Origin: Roseiarcus sp963820795
GTDB lineage: Bacteria > Pseudomonadota > Alphaproteobacteria > Rhizobiales > Beijerinckiaceae
Reading direction: 5' to 3'
DNA: 64,000 bases
Assembly (NCBI GenBank): GCA_963820795.1
Contig: CAWGBJ010000009.1
Span: 310,001 to 374,000 of the forward strand
Positions 54,359 to 62,937 of this stretch are shown one piece after another; the first letter of the stretch is position 1; the number at the start of each line of letters is the position of its first letter. Under the pieces are notes generated by a model that did not search any database, was not told where the DNA came from, and saw only the letters and a program-made list of their open reading frames with translations. The translations under genes were made by a program, and so were the position numbers.

Positions 54359-55308
54359 TCGTCGATCTCGTCTTCCAGCTGTTTCAGATGACGCTCGTCA
54401 TCGCCGTGGCGCCGCTGCTGACCGGCGTCGTCCGGGTGACCAAGGCGCGGCTTCTCCGCCGGCGCGGGCCTCCGCTCATCCAGCCTTACCTCGACCTCAT
54501 ACGGCTCGCCCGCAAGGAGGCGGTGGTCGCCGACAGCGCTTCATGGCTCTTCCGCTTCGTGCCCTATCTGGTCTTCGCCGCCACCTGGGTCGCCGCCGCT
54601 CTGGTTCCCACGTTCGCCACTGGCCTGTTGTTTTCCTGGTCGGCCGATCTCATCGCCATCATCGCCCTCCTGGGTGCGGCGCGGTTCTTCCTTGCGCTCG
54701 CCGGGCTCGACGTCGGAACCAGCTTCGGCGGCCTCGGCTCGAGCCGCGAGGCCCTGTTCGGGGCGCTGGCGGAGCCGGCGATGATCGTGATCGTTTTCAC
54801 CCTCGCCCTGGTCGCCGGCTCGACCCAGCTGTCGACTGTCGCGGCCTACATGGTCTCGAGCAACGTCGGCCTGCGCGTGTCGCTCGGCATGGCGCTGGTC
54901 GCGCTGATCATCGTCGCGATCGCGGAGAACGGGCGCATTCCGGTCGACAATCCCGCGACCCATCTCGAACTGACCATGGTGCACGAGGCGATGATCCTCG
55001 AATATTCCGGCCGTCATCTGGCGGTGATCGAGCTCGCCGCAATGCTGAAGCTCACGCTCTATGTCTCTCTCATCGTCTGCGTCTTTGCTCCCTGGGGTCT
55101 CGCGATCGCCGACGCGAGCGTCGCCGACCGGCTCGTCGGCGCCCTCGTCTATCTCGCCAAGCTCGCAGTGGCTGGCGTCGCGCTTGGCGTGTTCGAGACG
55201 AGCATCGCCAAAATGCGCGTCTTCCGGGTGCCCGATTTCGTCGGCGCGGCCTTGATGCTGGGGTTTCTCGGCGCCCTTCTCCTGTTTGTCTCGAGGACCC
55301 TGAAATGA
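54349..55308 (+). CDS. hyfC: HyfC/HycD-like membrane subunit (NuoH homologue)
   Basis: 319-residue, eight-helix subunit homologous to NuoH, the membrane foot that meets the hydrophilic arm. RRGPPLIQPYLDLIRLARKE is the first cytoplasmic loop. AENGRIPVDNPATHLELTMVHE is the conserved quinone-side loop with its acidic residues. FETSIAKMRVFRVPDF lies before the last helix. It is intact, overlaps the 3' end of hyfB, and shares an ATGA overlap with hyfE. Confidence 0.92.
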   Translation: MALIVDLVFQLFQMTLVIAVAPLLTGVVRVTKARLLRRRGPPLIQPYLDLIRLARKEAVVADSASWLFRFVPYLVFAATWVAAALVPTFATGLLFSWSADLIAIIALLGAARFFLALAGLDVGTSFGGLGSSREALFGALAEPAMIVIVFTLALVAGSTQLSTVAAYMVSSNVGLRVSLGMALVALIIVAIAENGRIPVDNPATHLELTMVHEAMILEYSGRHLAVIELAAMLKLTLYVSLIVCVFAPWGLAIADASVADRLVGALVYLAKLAVAGVALGVFETSIAKMRVFRVPDFVGAALMLGFLGALLLFVSRTLK

Positions 55309-55967
55309 AGGGTCTCGCCTTCGACGTCGCGCACCTTCTCGCCGGCGGCCTGGTGCTGATCAGCTTCATGCTGCTGTATCAGAACCGCCTCTATGCGCTG
55401 CTCAACGTCTTCGCCCTGCAGGCCGTCGTGCTTTCGCTCTCGGTAGGCTGGCAGGCCTACGTGCAGGACGCCAATCACCTCTACGTCACCGCCTTGATCG
55501 CCTTCGCCTTCAAGGCCGTCGTCATCCCGCTGGCGCTCCACCGCATCATCGCCGAGCTCGGCATCCAGCGCGACGTCGAGAACGTCGTCGGCGTCGGGCC
55601 GACGATGCTTGTCGGGCTTGCGCTGGTCGCGCTCTCCGAGGTTGTCATGCTGCGTATCGCCAGCGATGCCGACGTCCTGGCGCGCGAGGATCTGGCCTTC
55701 GCCTTGTCGGTCGTGCTGCTCGGCCTGCTGATGATGGTGGTCCGCCGCAACGCGGTCTCGATGGTCGTCGGCTTCATGTCGCTCGAGAACGGGCTCATCC
55801 TCGCGGCGGCGGGCGCGAAGGGAATGCCGCTGGTGGTCGAGATTTCCGTCGCTTTCTCGGTGCTTGTGGCCCTGGTGGTGATCGGCGTCTTCCTCTTCCG
55901 CATCAGCGAGCGGTTCGAAACGGTCGACGCCCACGCGCTCGACCGCTTTCGCGGGGACCGCCGATGA
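55305..55967 (+). CDS. hyfE: HyfE-like membrane subunit
   Basis: 220-residue membrane protein of the HyfE/NuoK-like group with about six helices. VTALIAFAFKAVVIPLALHRII and MSLENGLILAAAGAKGMP are recognisable; the latter contains the membrane Glu of NuoK-like proteins. The reading frame is intact. ATG 55305 overlaps the hyfC stop, and the 3' end overlaps hyfF by four bases. Confidence 0.9.
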   Translation: MKGLAFDVAHLLAGGLVLISFMLLYQNRLYALLNVFALQAVVLSLSVGWQAYVQDANHLYVTALIAFAFKAVVIPLALHRIIAELGIQRDVENVVGVGPTMLVGLALVALSEVVMLRIASDADVLAREDLAFALSVVLLGLLMMVVRRNAVSMVVGFMSLENGLILAAAGAKGMPLVVEISVAFSVLVALVVIGVFLFRISERFETVDAHALDRFRGDRR

Positions 55968-57408
55968 TGGGCTGGCCCAATGCCGCGGTCGTCATTGTCG
56001 CCCTCCCCGCTGCAACCGCCGCGGTGCTCGCCGCGCTGCCATCCTACCGCCTCTCGGCCTCGATCAACGTGGCCTCGGCCCTCGTCACCTTCCTCGCCTC
56101 GGTATCGCTGTTCGCCGTCGCGCCGCCGCCCGGCCCCTACCTGCTGGTCGACGACCTCAATGTCGTCTTCATCGCGCTCAACGCCTTCGTCGGCTTCACG
56201 GCGAGCGTGTTCAGCGCGACCTATATCGCGCACGAGGTCGAGACCGGCAGGTTGAAGAAGGCGAATCTCAGATTCTATCACGCGATGTATCAGTTCCTGC
56301 TGTTCTCGATGAATCTGGCGCTGCTGGCCAACAATATCGGGCTGATGTGGGTGGCGATCGAGCTCGCGACCCTGACGACGGTGCTGATGGTCGGCATCTA
56401 CCGCACGCCCGAGGCGATCGAGGCGGCCTGGAAGTATTTCATCCTCGGCAGCGTCGGCATCGCGCTCGCGCTCTTCGGCACCATTCTCGTCTACATGGCC
56501 GCCAGGCCCGTCGTCGGCGAAGGCGTGCAGGGGATGCTGTGGACGAGCCTGATCGAGCGTGTGTCGGCGTTCGACCCGGCGCTGCTCAATCTCGCCTTCG
56601 TTTTTCTCCTGCTCGGCTACGGCACCAAGGTCGGCCTCGCGCCCCTGCACGCCTGGCTCCCCGACGCGCATGCCGAAGGCCCGACGCCGATCTCGGCCGT
56701 GCTGTCGGGCCTCCTGCTCAATGTCGCGCTCTACGCCGTGCTGCGCTTCAAGCTGCTGCTCGACGCCAATGCGCACGCGCTCGCGCCGGGCCCGCTGATG
56801 GCGACGCTCGGGCTGATCTCCGTCGTCTTCGCCGCCTTCATGCTTTATCGCCGCCGCGACGTGAAGCGCATGTTCGCCTATTCGTCGATCGAGCACATGG
56901 GCGTCATCGTGTTCGCCTTCGGGATCGGCGGTCCGCTGGCGAATTTCGCCGCGCTCCTGCACATGGCGATGCACAGCCTGACCAAATCGGCGATTTTCTA
57001 CACCGTCGGCCAGATCGCCCAGGTCAAGGGCTCGCAGCAGATCGGCGAAATTCGCGGCCTCACCGTCACCCATCCGCTGCTCGGCTGGAGCCTGGTCTTC
57101 GGCGTCTTCGCCATCGTCGGCCTGCCGCCGATGGGCGTGTTCATGAGCGAGTTCCTCATCGTCAGCTCGACATTCGAGCGCGCGCCGTGGCTGGCGCTCT
57201 GCTCGGGTTCGGTCTCCTCATCGCGCTCGGCGCGCTCGTCCTGCGCATGCAGGGCATGGCCTTCGGCGCGCCGGCCGGCCGACGGCGCCGGCCAAGGCCT
57301 CCGCCGCTGCCGATCCTCGCCCATTTCGCCCTGGTGCTGGTCGCCGGCGTCTACCTGCCCCCGCCGCTCGTGACGTGGTTCCAGCACGTCGCCCAGTTGT
57401 TGCGCTGA
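55964..57408 (+). CDS. hyfF: HyfF-like proton-translocating membrane subunit (frameshift near 57200)
   Basis: NuoN/NuoM-like subunit, about 480 residues after correction. LMWVAIELATLTTVLMVG has the trans-membrane Glu, and YGTKVGLAPLHAWLPDAHAE has the channel Lys. YRRRDVKRMFAYSSIEHMGV and FLIVSSTFERAPWLAL follow. At about 57196-57205 the frame jumps (minus one or plus two), after which LGFGLLIALGALVLRMQGMA and the end VTWFQHVAQLLR continue in another frame to 57408. The stretch near 57270-57300 (GRRRRPRPPP) also looks out of frame and may hide two more compensating indels. As written the frame ends at 57373 with a foreign tail. Confidence 0.85.
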
Positions 57409-57418
57409 GGGCGCCGGC

Positions 57419-58889
57419 GTGAGCGCGAGCCCTGGGGCCAATCCCGCGAGCGAAGCCGAGTGGCGCGCGGCCGTGCGCCGGCTGCGGGCCGGAGACGCGA
57501 CGCTCGTCAGCCTGTGGGGCGACGAGGGCCGCATGCGCATGGCGCTGCGCGAGCCGACCGGGGAGCTGTCGCTCGTCGAAGTCGCCTGCGAGGACGGCTC
57601 ATTCCCCTCGGTGGCTTCCGTCCATGCTCCGGCGGGCCGTCTGGAACGCTCGGCCTGCGATCTCTTCGGCTTCACCGCGCAGCGAGGCGCCGGACACGCG
57701 ACGGTGGCTCGATCACGGCCGCTGGCCGCTGCGTCATCCGCTCGGGAGAGCCGGCGCCGCACGATGGCGGGCCTGACCCTTACGCATTCCTCGAAGCCGA
57801 GGGCGCCGGGCTGCACCAGATTCCCGTCGGGCCCGTTCATGCAGGGATCATCGAACCGGGTCACTTCCGCTTCCACGCGGGCGGCGAGACGGTCGTGCGG
57901 CTGGAAGAGCGGCTGGGTTACGTCCACAAGGGGATCGACGCGCTCCTGCGCGGCGCGAGCCTCGATCGCGCCGCCGTCCTTGCCGGGCGGGTCAGCGGCG
58001 ATTCGACGGTCGCCTACGCGGTCGCCTTCGCTCGCGCGGTCGAAGCGGCGCTCGGGGTCGAACCTCCCGCGCGCGCGCATTGGCTCCGCGGGCTGATGGC
58101 GGAACTCGAGCGGATCGCCAATCATTTCGGCGACATCGGCGCCGTCTGCAACGACGCCGCCTTTGCGCTGATGCACGCCCATTGCGGCGTGTTGCGCGAG
58201 CGGACTTTGCGCGCCGCCAAGGCCGCCTTCGGCCACCGGCTGATGATGGATGCGGTCGTTCCCGGCGGCGTCGCCGTCGATCTCGCGCCGGAGGGCGCGC
58301 AAGGCATCCGCGCGCTTGTGCGCGAGGTTCGAACGACGTTCCCGAAGCTCGTCGGCCTTTACGACAACACCGCCTCGCTGCAGGACCGCACCGTCGCCAC
58401 CGGCGTGCTCAAGGCGGATCTGGCGGCGCCGGTTCGGCGCCGGGGGCATCGTCGGCCGCGCTTCCGGCCGCGATTTCGACGCGCGGCGCGATCATCCCTA
58501 TCCCCCGTACGACGAGATCCGCTTCAAGGTTCCGACGCGGCGCGCGGGCGACGTCAACGCGCGCATCTGGGTCCGCATCGAGGAAGTGGGCGAAAGCCTC
58601 GATCTGATCGAGACGATGCTGGCGCGGCTGCCGGCCGGACCGCTTCGCGCCGCGACGCCGGCGTCAGGTGCGGCATGCGAAGGGCTGACGCTCGTCGAAG
58701 GCTTTCGCGGCGACGTCTTCGCCCATGTGCGGCTCACGGAGAACGGCGACGATCGCGCGCTGCCACCTGCGCGATCCTTCCTGGTTCCAGTGGCCGCTGC
58801 TCGAGGCGGCGATCGAGGGGAACATCGTCGCCGACTTTCCGCTATGCAACAAGTCGTTCAACTGCTCTTATTCGGGATGCGACCTCTAG
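57419..58889 (+). CDS. hyfG: HyfG-like large subunit without NiFe ligands (four frameshifts)
   Basis: Fusion of a NuoC-like N-terminal part (RLERSACDLFGFTA) and a NuoD/HycE-like catalytic-type domain. Pieces lie in different frames and join with one extra base removed near 57680, 57750-57760, 58420-58432 and 58750-58763; the corrected length is 488 residues. PVGPVHAGIIEPGHFRFHAG and RLGYVHKGIDALL are family blocks. Where true NiFe hydrogenases have RxCGxCSxxHS, this reads GRVSGDSTVAYAVAFARA, so both N-terminal ligands are missing. The C-terminal DPCxxC is replaced by LCNKSFNCSYSGCDL. This matches Ehr-type complexes, which cannot bind the usual NiFe centre. GTG 57419 is the start. Confidence 0.85.
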
Positions 58890-58890
58890 G

Positions 58891-59409
58891 ATGCGCAATA
58901 CGCTGCTGCAGGGCCTTCGGCCGCCGCTGACGGAAGAGCCGCCGGCAAAAGACGACCCGGAACTCGCCGCCCTGGCGGCGACCGTCGGGCAGGCAGCCGA
59001 GCGCGCGCTTGGCCGCAGCCTCGCCATCCGGCATGTCGACGCGGGCTCCTGCAATGGTTGCGAACTCGAGATCCATGCGCTCGGCAACGCCTTCTACGAT
59101 CTCGAGCGCTTCGGCTTTCGCTTCGTCGCCTCGCCCCGCCATGCCGACGTGCTCTTGGTGACCGGACCGGTCGCCTGCAACATGCGCGAGGCGCTGAAGC
59201 GCACCTATGACGCTACGCCTGCGCCCAAATGGGTGATCGCGTCGGGCGCCTGCGCCGCCGACGGCGGGGTGTTCGCGGGCAGCTACGCGATCGCCGGCGG
59301 CGTCTCGAGCGTCGTTCCGGTCGATCTCGTCATTCCCGGCTGCCCGCCGAGCCCGGCGGCGCTGCTCAAGGGGCTGCTGGCGCTGATGTCGGGCGGCAAT
59401 GCTCGATAG
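58891..59409 (+). CDS. hyfI: HyfI/HycG-like small subunit (NuoB homologue)
   Basis: 172-residue [4Fe-4S] protein next to the large subunit. All four cluster cysteines are present: DAGSCNGCELEIHAL, GPVACNMREAL and VIPGCPPSP, with GACAADGG between. The frame is intact. The ATG lies one base after the hyfG stop. Keeping this cluster while the large subunit lacks NiFe ligands suggests an electron-transfer or quinone-type role rather than H2 chemistry. Confidence 0.92.
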   Translation: MRNTLLQGLRPPLTEEPPAKDDPELAALAATVGQAAERALGRSLAIRHVDAGSCNGCELEIHALGNAFYDLERFGFRFVASPRHADVLLVTGPVACNMREALKRTYDATPAPKWVIASGACAADGGVFAGSYAIAGGVSSVVPVDLVIPGCPPSPAALLKGLLALMSGGNAR

Positions 59410-59416
59410 CGCGGGT

Positions 59417-59500
59417 TCCGACCAGGTTGAGCCATCAGCATCCGTCATCGCCGGGCTTGACCCGGCGATCCATGGACCCGCGGGTCAAGCCCGCGGGTGA
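59417..59500 (+). repeat. REP-type palindromic repeat, copy 2, abutting the intron
   Basis: The block TCCGACCAGGTTGA (59417-59430) is followed by CGTCATCGCCGGGCTTGACC (59443-59462). The first hairpin is CGCCGGG/CCCGGCG (59449-59467). A second perfect hairpin has ACCCGCGGG (59476-59484) and CCCGCGGGT (59490-59498) with a five-base loop. It ends at TGA, where the group II intron begins; CGG after the intron (61361) may be its continuation. It starts eight bases past the hyfI stop and could also act as a transcript end for the operon. Confidence 0.85.
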
Positions 59501-61360
59501 GTGCGTCCGTGATGTTGTCTTGTCAGGGAGGTGAAAGTCCGACCGATGTGAAGTCGTGACACATGTAGCCGAAGGCAACTGCGTCGTCGCGAGACGGGGT
59601 GGGGAGCAGCCGGAGGCGAACGAACAGCCCGCAGGATGACGAACCCGTTTCGGCGGCGTGGCGCGGCGAGCCTGCTCATCCATGGCGAAGCCTGGGTCGT
59701 AAGACCCGCCGGGCGCGTTGAGGCGACTGCGAAAACGACGCTTGGGCCCACCACGTGGTTGGGGGCGGGATGTTCGGACGGCAAGACAAAGGAAGCGGAG
59801 AGACCTGCGCGGCGTGTGCGAGCCGGGCAGGAGTCAGAGCCCGCATACTACCGCTGCGGTTTGCGCCCGGAAGGGACGGATCGCGAGAGGACGGGGCCAC
59901 ATAACCCCGTGCGAGGGAAGGTGGGCAGGAAGGGGGATGCGCGATGAACGGGTCGAGGCAACGAAACGCCGGGAGTGCCGAGGAGGCTACACAAGGCGGA
60001 GCGGCTCAACGTGACTTTGCGTGGGTCGAAGCCTCGGTCTGGACGGAACGCATGCTGTCGGCGCTGGGCAACGGCGTCAAAGGCGGCAAATGGTTCAGTT
60101 TGATGGATAAGGTGTTCGCGCCCAAGACGCTGGCGGCGGCCTGGATGAAAGTCCGGGCCAACAAAGGCGCGGCGGGCGTGGATGGGCAAAGCATCGAGCG
60201 GTTCGCGGCGAAGGCCGAAGACTATCTGGCCGAGCTGTCGGCGGCGCTGCGGGAGGGATCCTACCGCCCGCAAGCCGTCAAACGGGTCGACATCCCCAAG
60301 GGCGATGGAAGAACGAGGCCGCTGGGCATTCCAACGGTCAAGGATCGCATCGTCCAGCAGGCCGTCCGGCTCGTGATCGAACCGATTTTCGAAACGCGTT
60401 TCCGCGACGGGAGCTACGGCTTCCGACCGGGGCGCGGATGCCATGACGCGCTGCGGGAAGTCGATCGGCTGATCAAGGACGGCTACGCCCACGTCGTAGA
60501 CGCGGACTTGGCCTCCTATTTCGATTCGATCCCGCATGATCGGCTGGTGGCGCGGGTCGAGGAGAAGGTCAGCGATGGCCGGGTTCTCGATCTGATCCGC
60601 GGCTGGCTGAAGGCCGACATCCTGAAGGGGCTGGAGAGGTGGACGCCGACGCGGGGCTCGCCGCAAGGCGCGGTGATCAGCCCGTTGCTGGCCAACATCT
60701 TCCTCGACCCGCTGGATGCGGCGATGGCCGAACGCGGGCGCCGCATGGTGCGGTATGCGGACGACTTCGTCATCCTGTGCCGGACGCGCGAGGAGGCGGA
60801 CGCCGCCCTCGCGGAGGTGCGCGCCTGGGTGAGCGAAAACGGCCTCGCGCTGCACCCCGAAAAGACGCATGTCGGCGACTGCCGGCAGCCGGGGCAAGGG
60901 TACGAGTTCCTCGGCTACCGTTTCGAAGCCGGCCGGCGTCGCGTGCGCCAGAAGAGCCTGAACAAGTTCAAGGACAGCATAAGAGAGAAGACGCGGCGCA
61001 CACGCGGCGACAGCCTCGCCTGCGCCGTAGCTGACCTCAACCCGCTGCTGCGCGGCTGGTTCGGCTACTTCAAACATGCCCATCACACCACCTTCGACAA
61101 GCTCGACGGGTTTGTCAGGAGGCGGCTGCGCGCCGTCCTGCGCAAGCAGGAAAAGCGCCCCGGTCGGGGCATCTGCCGCGCCGACCATCAACGCTGGCCA
61201 AATGCCTTCTTCGCGGAAGCCGGGCTGTTCGCGCTTCACACGGCCTGGTTATCCGCGAGACAGTCTCGATGAAGAAACCACCGACTGGAGAGCCGTATGC
61301 GGGAAAACCGCCCGTACGGTTCGGAGGGAGGGGTCGGCGAAAGCCGATCCCTACCCCTAT
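59501..61360 (+). mobile_element. Group II intron with reverse transcriptase/maturase
   Basis: The 5' end GTGCGTCCGTGATG fits the GUGYG start of group II introns. The leader has AGGGAGGTGAAAGTCCGACC and GTAGCCGAAGGCAACTGC, typical domain I pieces. The intron-encoded protein lies in domain IV. Domain V is the 33-base hairpin at 61290-61322, starting GAGCCGTATGCGGGAAAACC, with catalytic AGC and GTTC. Domain VI is the GGGTCGGCGAAAGCCGATCCC hairpin with a bulged A, and the element ends in TAT at 61360. It looks complete. Boundaries were inferred from consensus and have not been tested against an empty site. Confidence 0.9.
59944..61272 (+). CDS. ltrA: Group II intron reverse transcriptase/maturase
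   Basis: 442-residue intron-encoded protein. RT blocks run from KRVDIPKGDGRTRPLGIPTV and YGFRPGRGCHDALREVDRLI, through DADLASYFDSIPHDRL, to RGSPQGAVISPLLANIFLDP and the catalytic MVRYADDFVIL (Asp273-Asp274). The thumb/maturase GIIM domain follows (NPLLRGWFGYFKHAHHTTFD and LDGFVRRRLRAVLRKQEK). The chain ends soon after with no H-N-H endonuclease motif, so it is an endonuclease-less type. All RT motifs are intact, so splicing and mobility are plausible. Confidence 0.95.
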   Translation: MNGSRQRNAGSAEEATQGGAAQRDFAWVEASVWTERMLSALGNGVKGGKWFSLMDKVFAPKTLAAAWMKVRANKGAAGVDGQSIERFAAKAEDYLAELSAALREGSYRPQAVKRVDIPKGDGRTRPLGIPTVKDRIVQQAVRLVIEPIFETRFRDGSYGFRPGRGCHDALREVDRLIKDGYAHVVDADLASYFDSIPHDRLVARVEEKVSDGRVLDLIRGWLKADILKGLERWTPTRGSPQGAVISPLLANIFLDPLDAAMAERGRRMVRYADDFVILCRTREEADAALAEVRAWVSENGLALHPEKTHVGDCRQPGQGYEFLGYRFEAGRRRVRQKSLNKFKDSIREKTRRTRGDSLACAVADLNPLLRGWFGYFKHAHHTTFDKLDGFVRRRLRAVLRKQEKRPGRGICRADHQRWPNAFFAEAGLFALHTAWLSARQSR

Positions 61361-61380
61361 CGGAAGCGATTCTGCCTGGT

Positions 61381-61414
61381 CGACACCGGCTCTAACGGGA
61401 CTGTCGCGTTTTTT
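61381..61414 (+). terminator. Possible terminator downstream of the intron
   Basis: CGACA at 61381-61385 pairs with TGTCG at 61402-61406, with an inner CCG/CGG pairing, followed by CG and a run of T to 61414. The stem is short and imperfect. It would end transcripts of the Ehr operon/intron just before the convergent phosphatase gene. Confidence 0.35.
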
Positions 61415-61415
61415 C

Positions 61416-62468
61416 TCAGCTTTCGAACGCGAAGATGCGGTTCCAATCGTCCTTCATGCTGATGACGAACCAGCCGTCCTTCCTCGCCTCGTCGTACAGC
61501 GCTTGTGTGAACGTGCCGACCTTACTGTTGGGCAACCCCTGGGCCGGCCCGTAGGCATATTCGCGCTCCGCGTCGTCGTGCAGCACAAGCATCGTGAGCC
61601 GCATCCCGCCGCCCGCTTTTGTGTACTCGAGCATTTCGCGGTCGCCGTTCGAGTTGCCGAAGGCGGCGTATGGTCGTCGGCCGATCTCGAGGTGGATGCC
61701 CTCGACCTTGCCGGCATTGTCGTCGTTCAGGATGAGCTTCGGCTCCTTGGTCAGGAGCGGCTTGCCGTCCTTGTCATAGCCGTACTTGACCCCGCCGGCC
61801 GTCCCGACCACCTGCTCGGGCGGAATGCCGTACACAGCCTCGGAATAGACGCGCACGAAGTCCTGCCCGCCGCCGGTGACGATGTAGGTCTTGTAGCCGT
61901 TCTCACGGAACAGCCTCAGGACTTCTTGCATCGGCTGGTAGGTCAGGTCGGTGTACGGACGCTTCCAGCGGCGATCCCTGGCCGCATCGATCCAGGCCTT
62001 AACTTCCGCCGCGTAGTCGTCGGTCGACATGCCGGTCAGCGTCGTGACCGCGATCGCCTCGAGGTCGTGCATCGACAATTTTCCGATCTTCTCCGGGTCG
62101 CCCGTGAGCACGGTCTTGAAAGGCTCCTTGTCTGCGAGCTCAGGCTTCTCCCTGACCACGACTGGCACGCGCTCGAGGCAATAGACGACTTGGGTATAGA
62201 CCGGGTGCTCGACCCACAGCGTGCCGTCCTGGTCGAAGGCGGCAATGCGTTCTTCCTGCGGCACGAAATCCTTGCCCAACGGGTCTGTCGTGGCGCGGAT
62301 GAAATCGAGGATCGCCCGTTTCGCCGGCCCGTCGTTCCATGACCCGAGCGGCATGGCGGGCTGGGCCTGCGCGGCTGAAAGCCGGATTAGCGCCGGGAAG
62401 GCAGGCAGCGCGGCGAGCGCGCCGAGCACAGAGCGGCGGCTCAGGCAAGTGGAACCGGATGAAGCCAC
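61416..62468 (-). CDS. Tat-exported HAD-family phosphatase
   Basis: 350-residue protein with a twin-arginine signal (CLSRRSVLGALAALPAFPAL, residues about 9-28), so it should be exported folded to the periplasm. The catalytic HAD motif I is IAAFDQDGTLWVEH (DxDGT), motif II is YIVTGGGQDF, and motif IV is FGNSNGDREML. The nearest families are phosphoserine phosphatase-like HAD hydrolases found as secreted proteins. The substrate is unknown. It converges with the intron-carrying region. Confidence 0.87.
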   Translation of the reverse strand: MASSGSTCLSRRSVLGALAALPAFPALIRLSAAQAQPAMPLGSWNDGPAKRAILDFIRATTDPLGKDFVPQEERIAAFDQDGTLWVEHPVYTQVVYCLERVPVVVREKPELADKEPFKTVLTGDPEKIGKLSMHDLEAIAVTTLTGMSTDDYAAEVKAWIDAARDRRWKRPYTDLTYQPMQEVLRLFRENGYKTYIVTGGGQDFVRVYSEAVYGIPPEQVVGTAGGVKYGYDKDGKPLLTKEPKLILNDDNAGKVEGIHLEIGRRPYAAFGNSNGDREMLEYTKAGGGMRLTMLVLHDDAEREYAYGPAQGLPNSKVGTFTQALYDEARKDGWFVISMKDDWNRIFAFES

Positions 62469-62937
62469 GGATTGCCCTCCTTGGGCTGGCAGGATGAGCC
62501 TGACGGCTCGCGGCGCGGCCGGGCCGTCGCCGCGCGCAACTGGAAGCGGCCGCTTCTTTCGCTTTGCGGTCGTCGATTAGCGTTTATCGAAGGCTTGCAA
62601 TAGATCGAGCACGAAAAAATTTCGCGGTCGTTTTCACGCCTGGTGACGCCGGGGGCTTCCTCAAACGTCGCCGTCCGGTCCGCCGCATGAGAAGATCGAT
62701 GTCAGTCCTGTCCGCAACTGCCAGCGCGCGCCGCGCCGTATTGCGGTTTCACGAGATTGTCGTATTCGTCCCGCCCAACGGTGAAGCGGTCGTTTGGGGC
62801 TGAAGTGCCGGGCGCCACACCCTGCCGAATTGTGATTGAATGGCTCCGTCGGAACTTGTTGGCGATGTTGTTTGGAGTCCCGCGCGTTCGGCCGGCGGCG
62901 AGCCGTCGCGGGCGAGCGCGGGACCATTGAGGCTGGC
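62469..62937. other. Divergent intergenic region, no supported gene
   Basis: About 470 bases between the start codons of the phosphatase and the last MFS gene. Short frames on both strands lack family-like sequence. It should hold two promoters, but no box was convincing. Confidence 0.45.

Noticed and set aside
57460..59409. A 649-residue fusion of hyfG and hyfI in one frame
   Set aside because: The frame is only accidentally continuous: the middle (from about 58440 to 58880) is out of frame for hyfG, and hyfI has its own ATG at 58891.
52344..59409. Formate hydrogenlyase or a functional NiFe hydrogenase-4
   Set aside because: The large subunit lacks the NiFe ligands, and the formate dehydrogenase in the window is the soluble NAD-linked type encoded 22 kb away.
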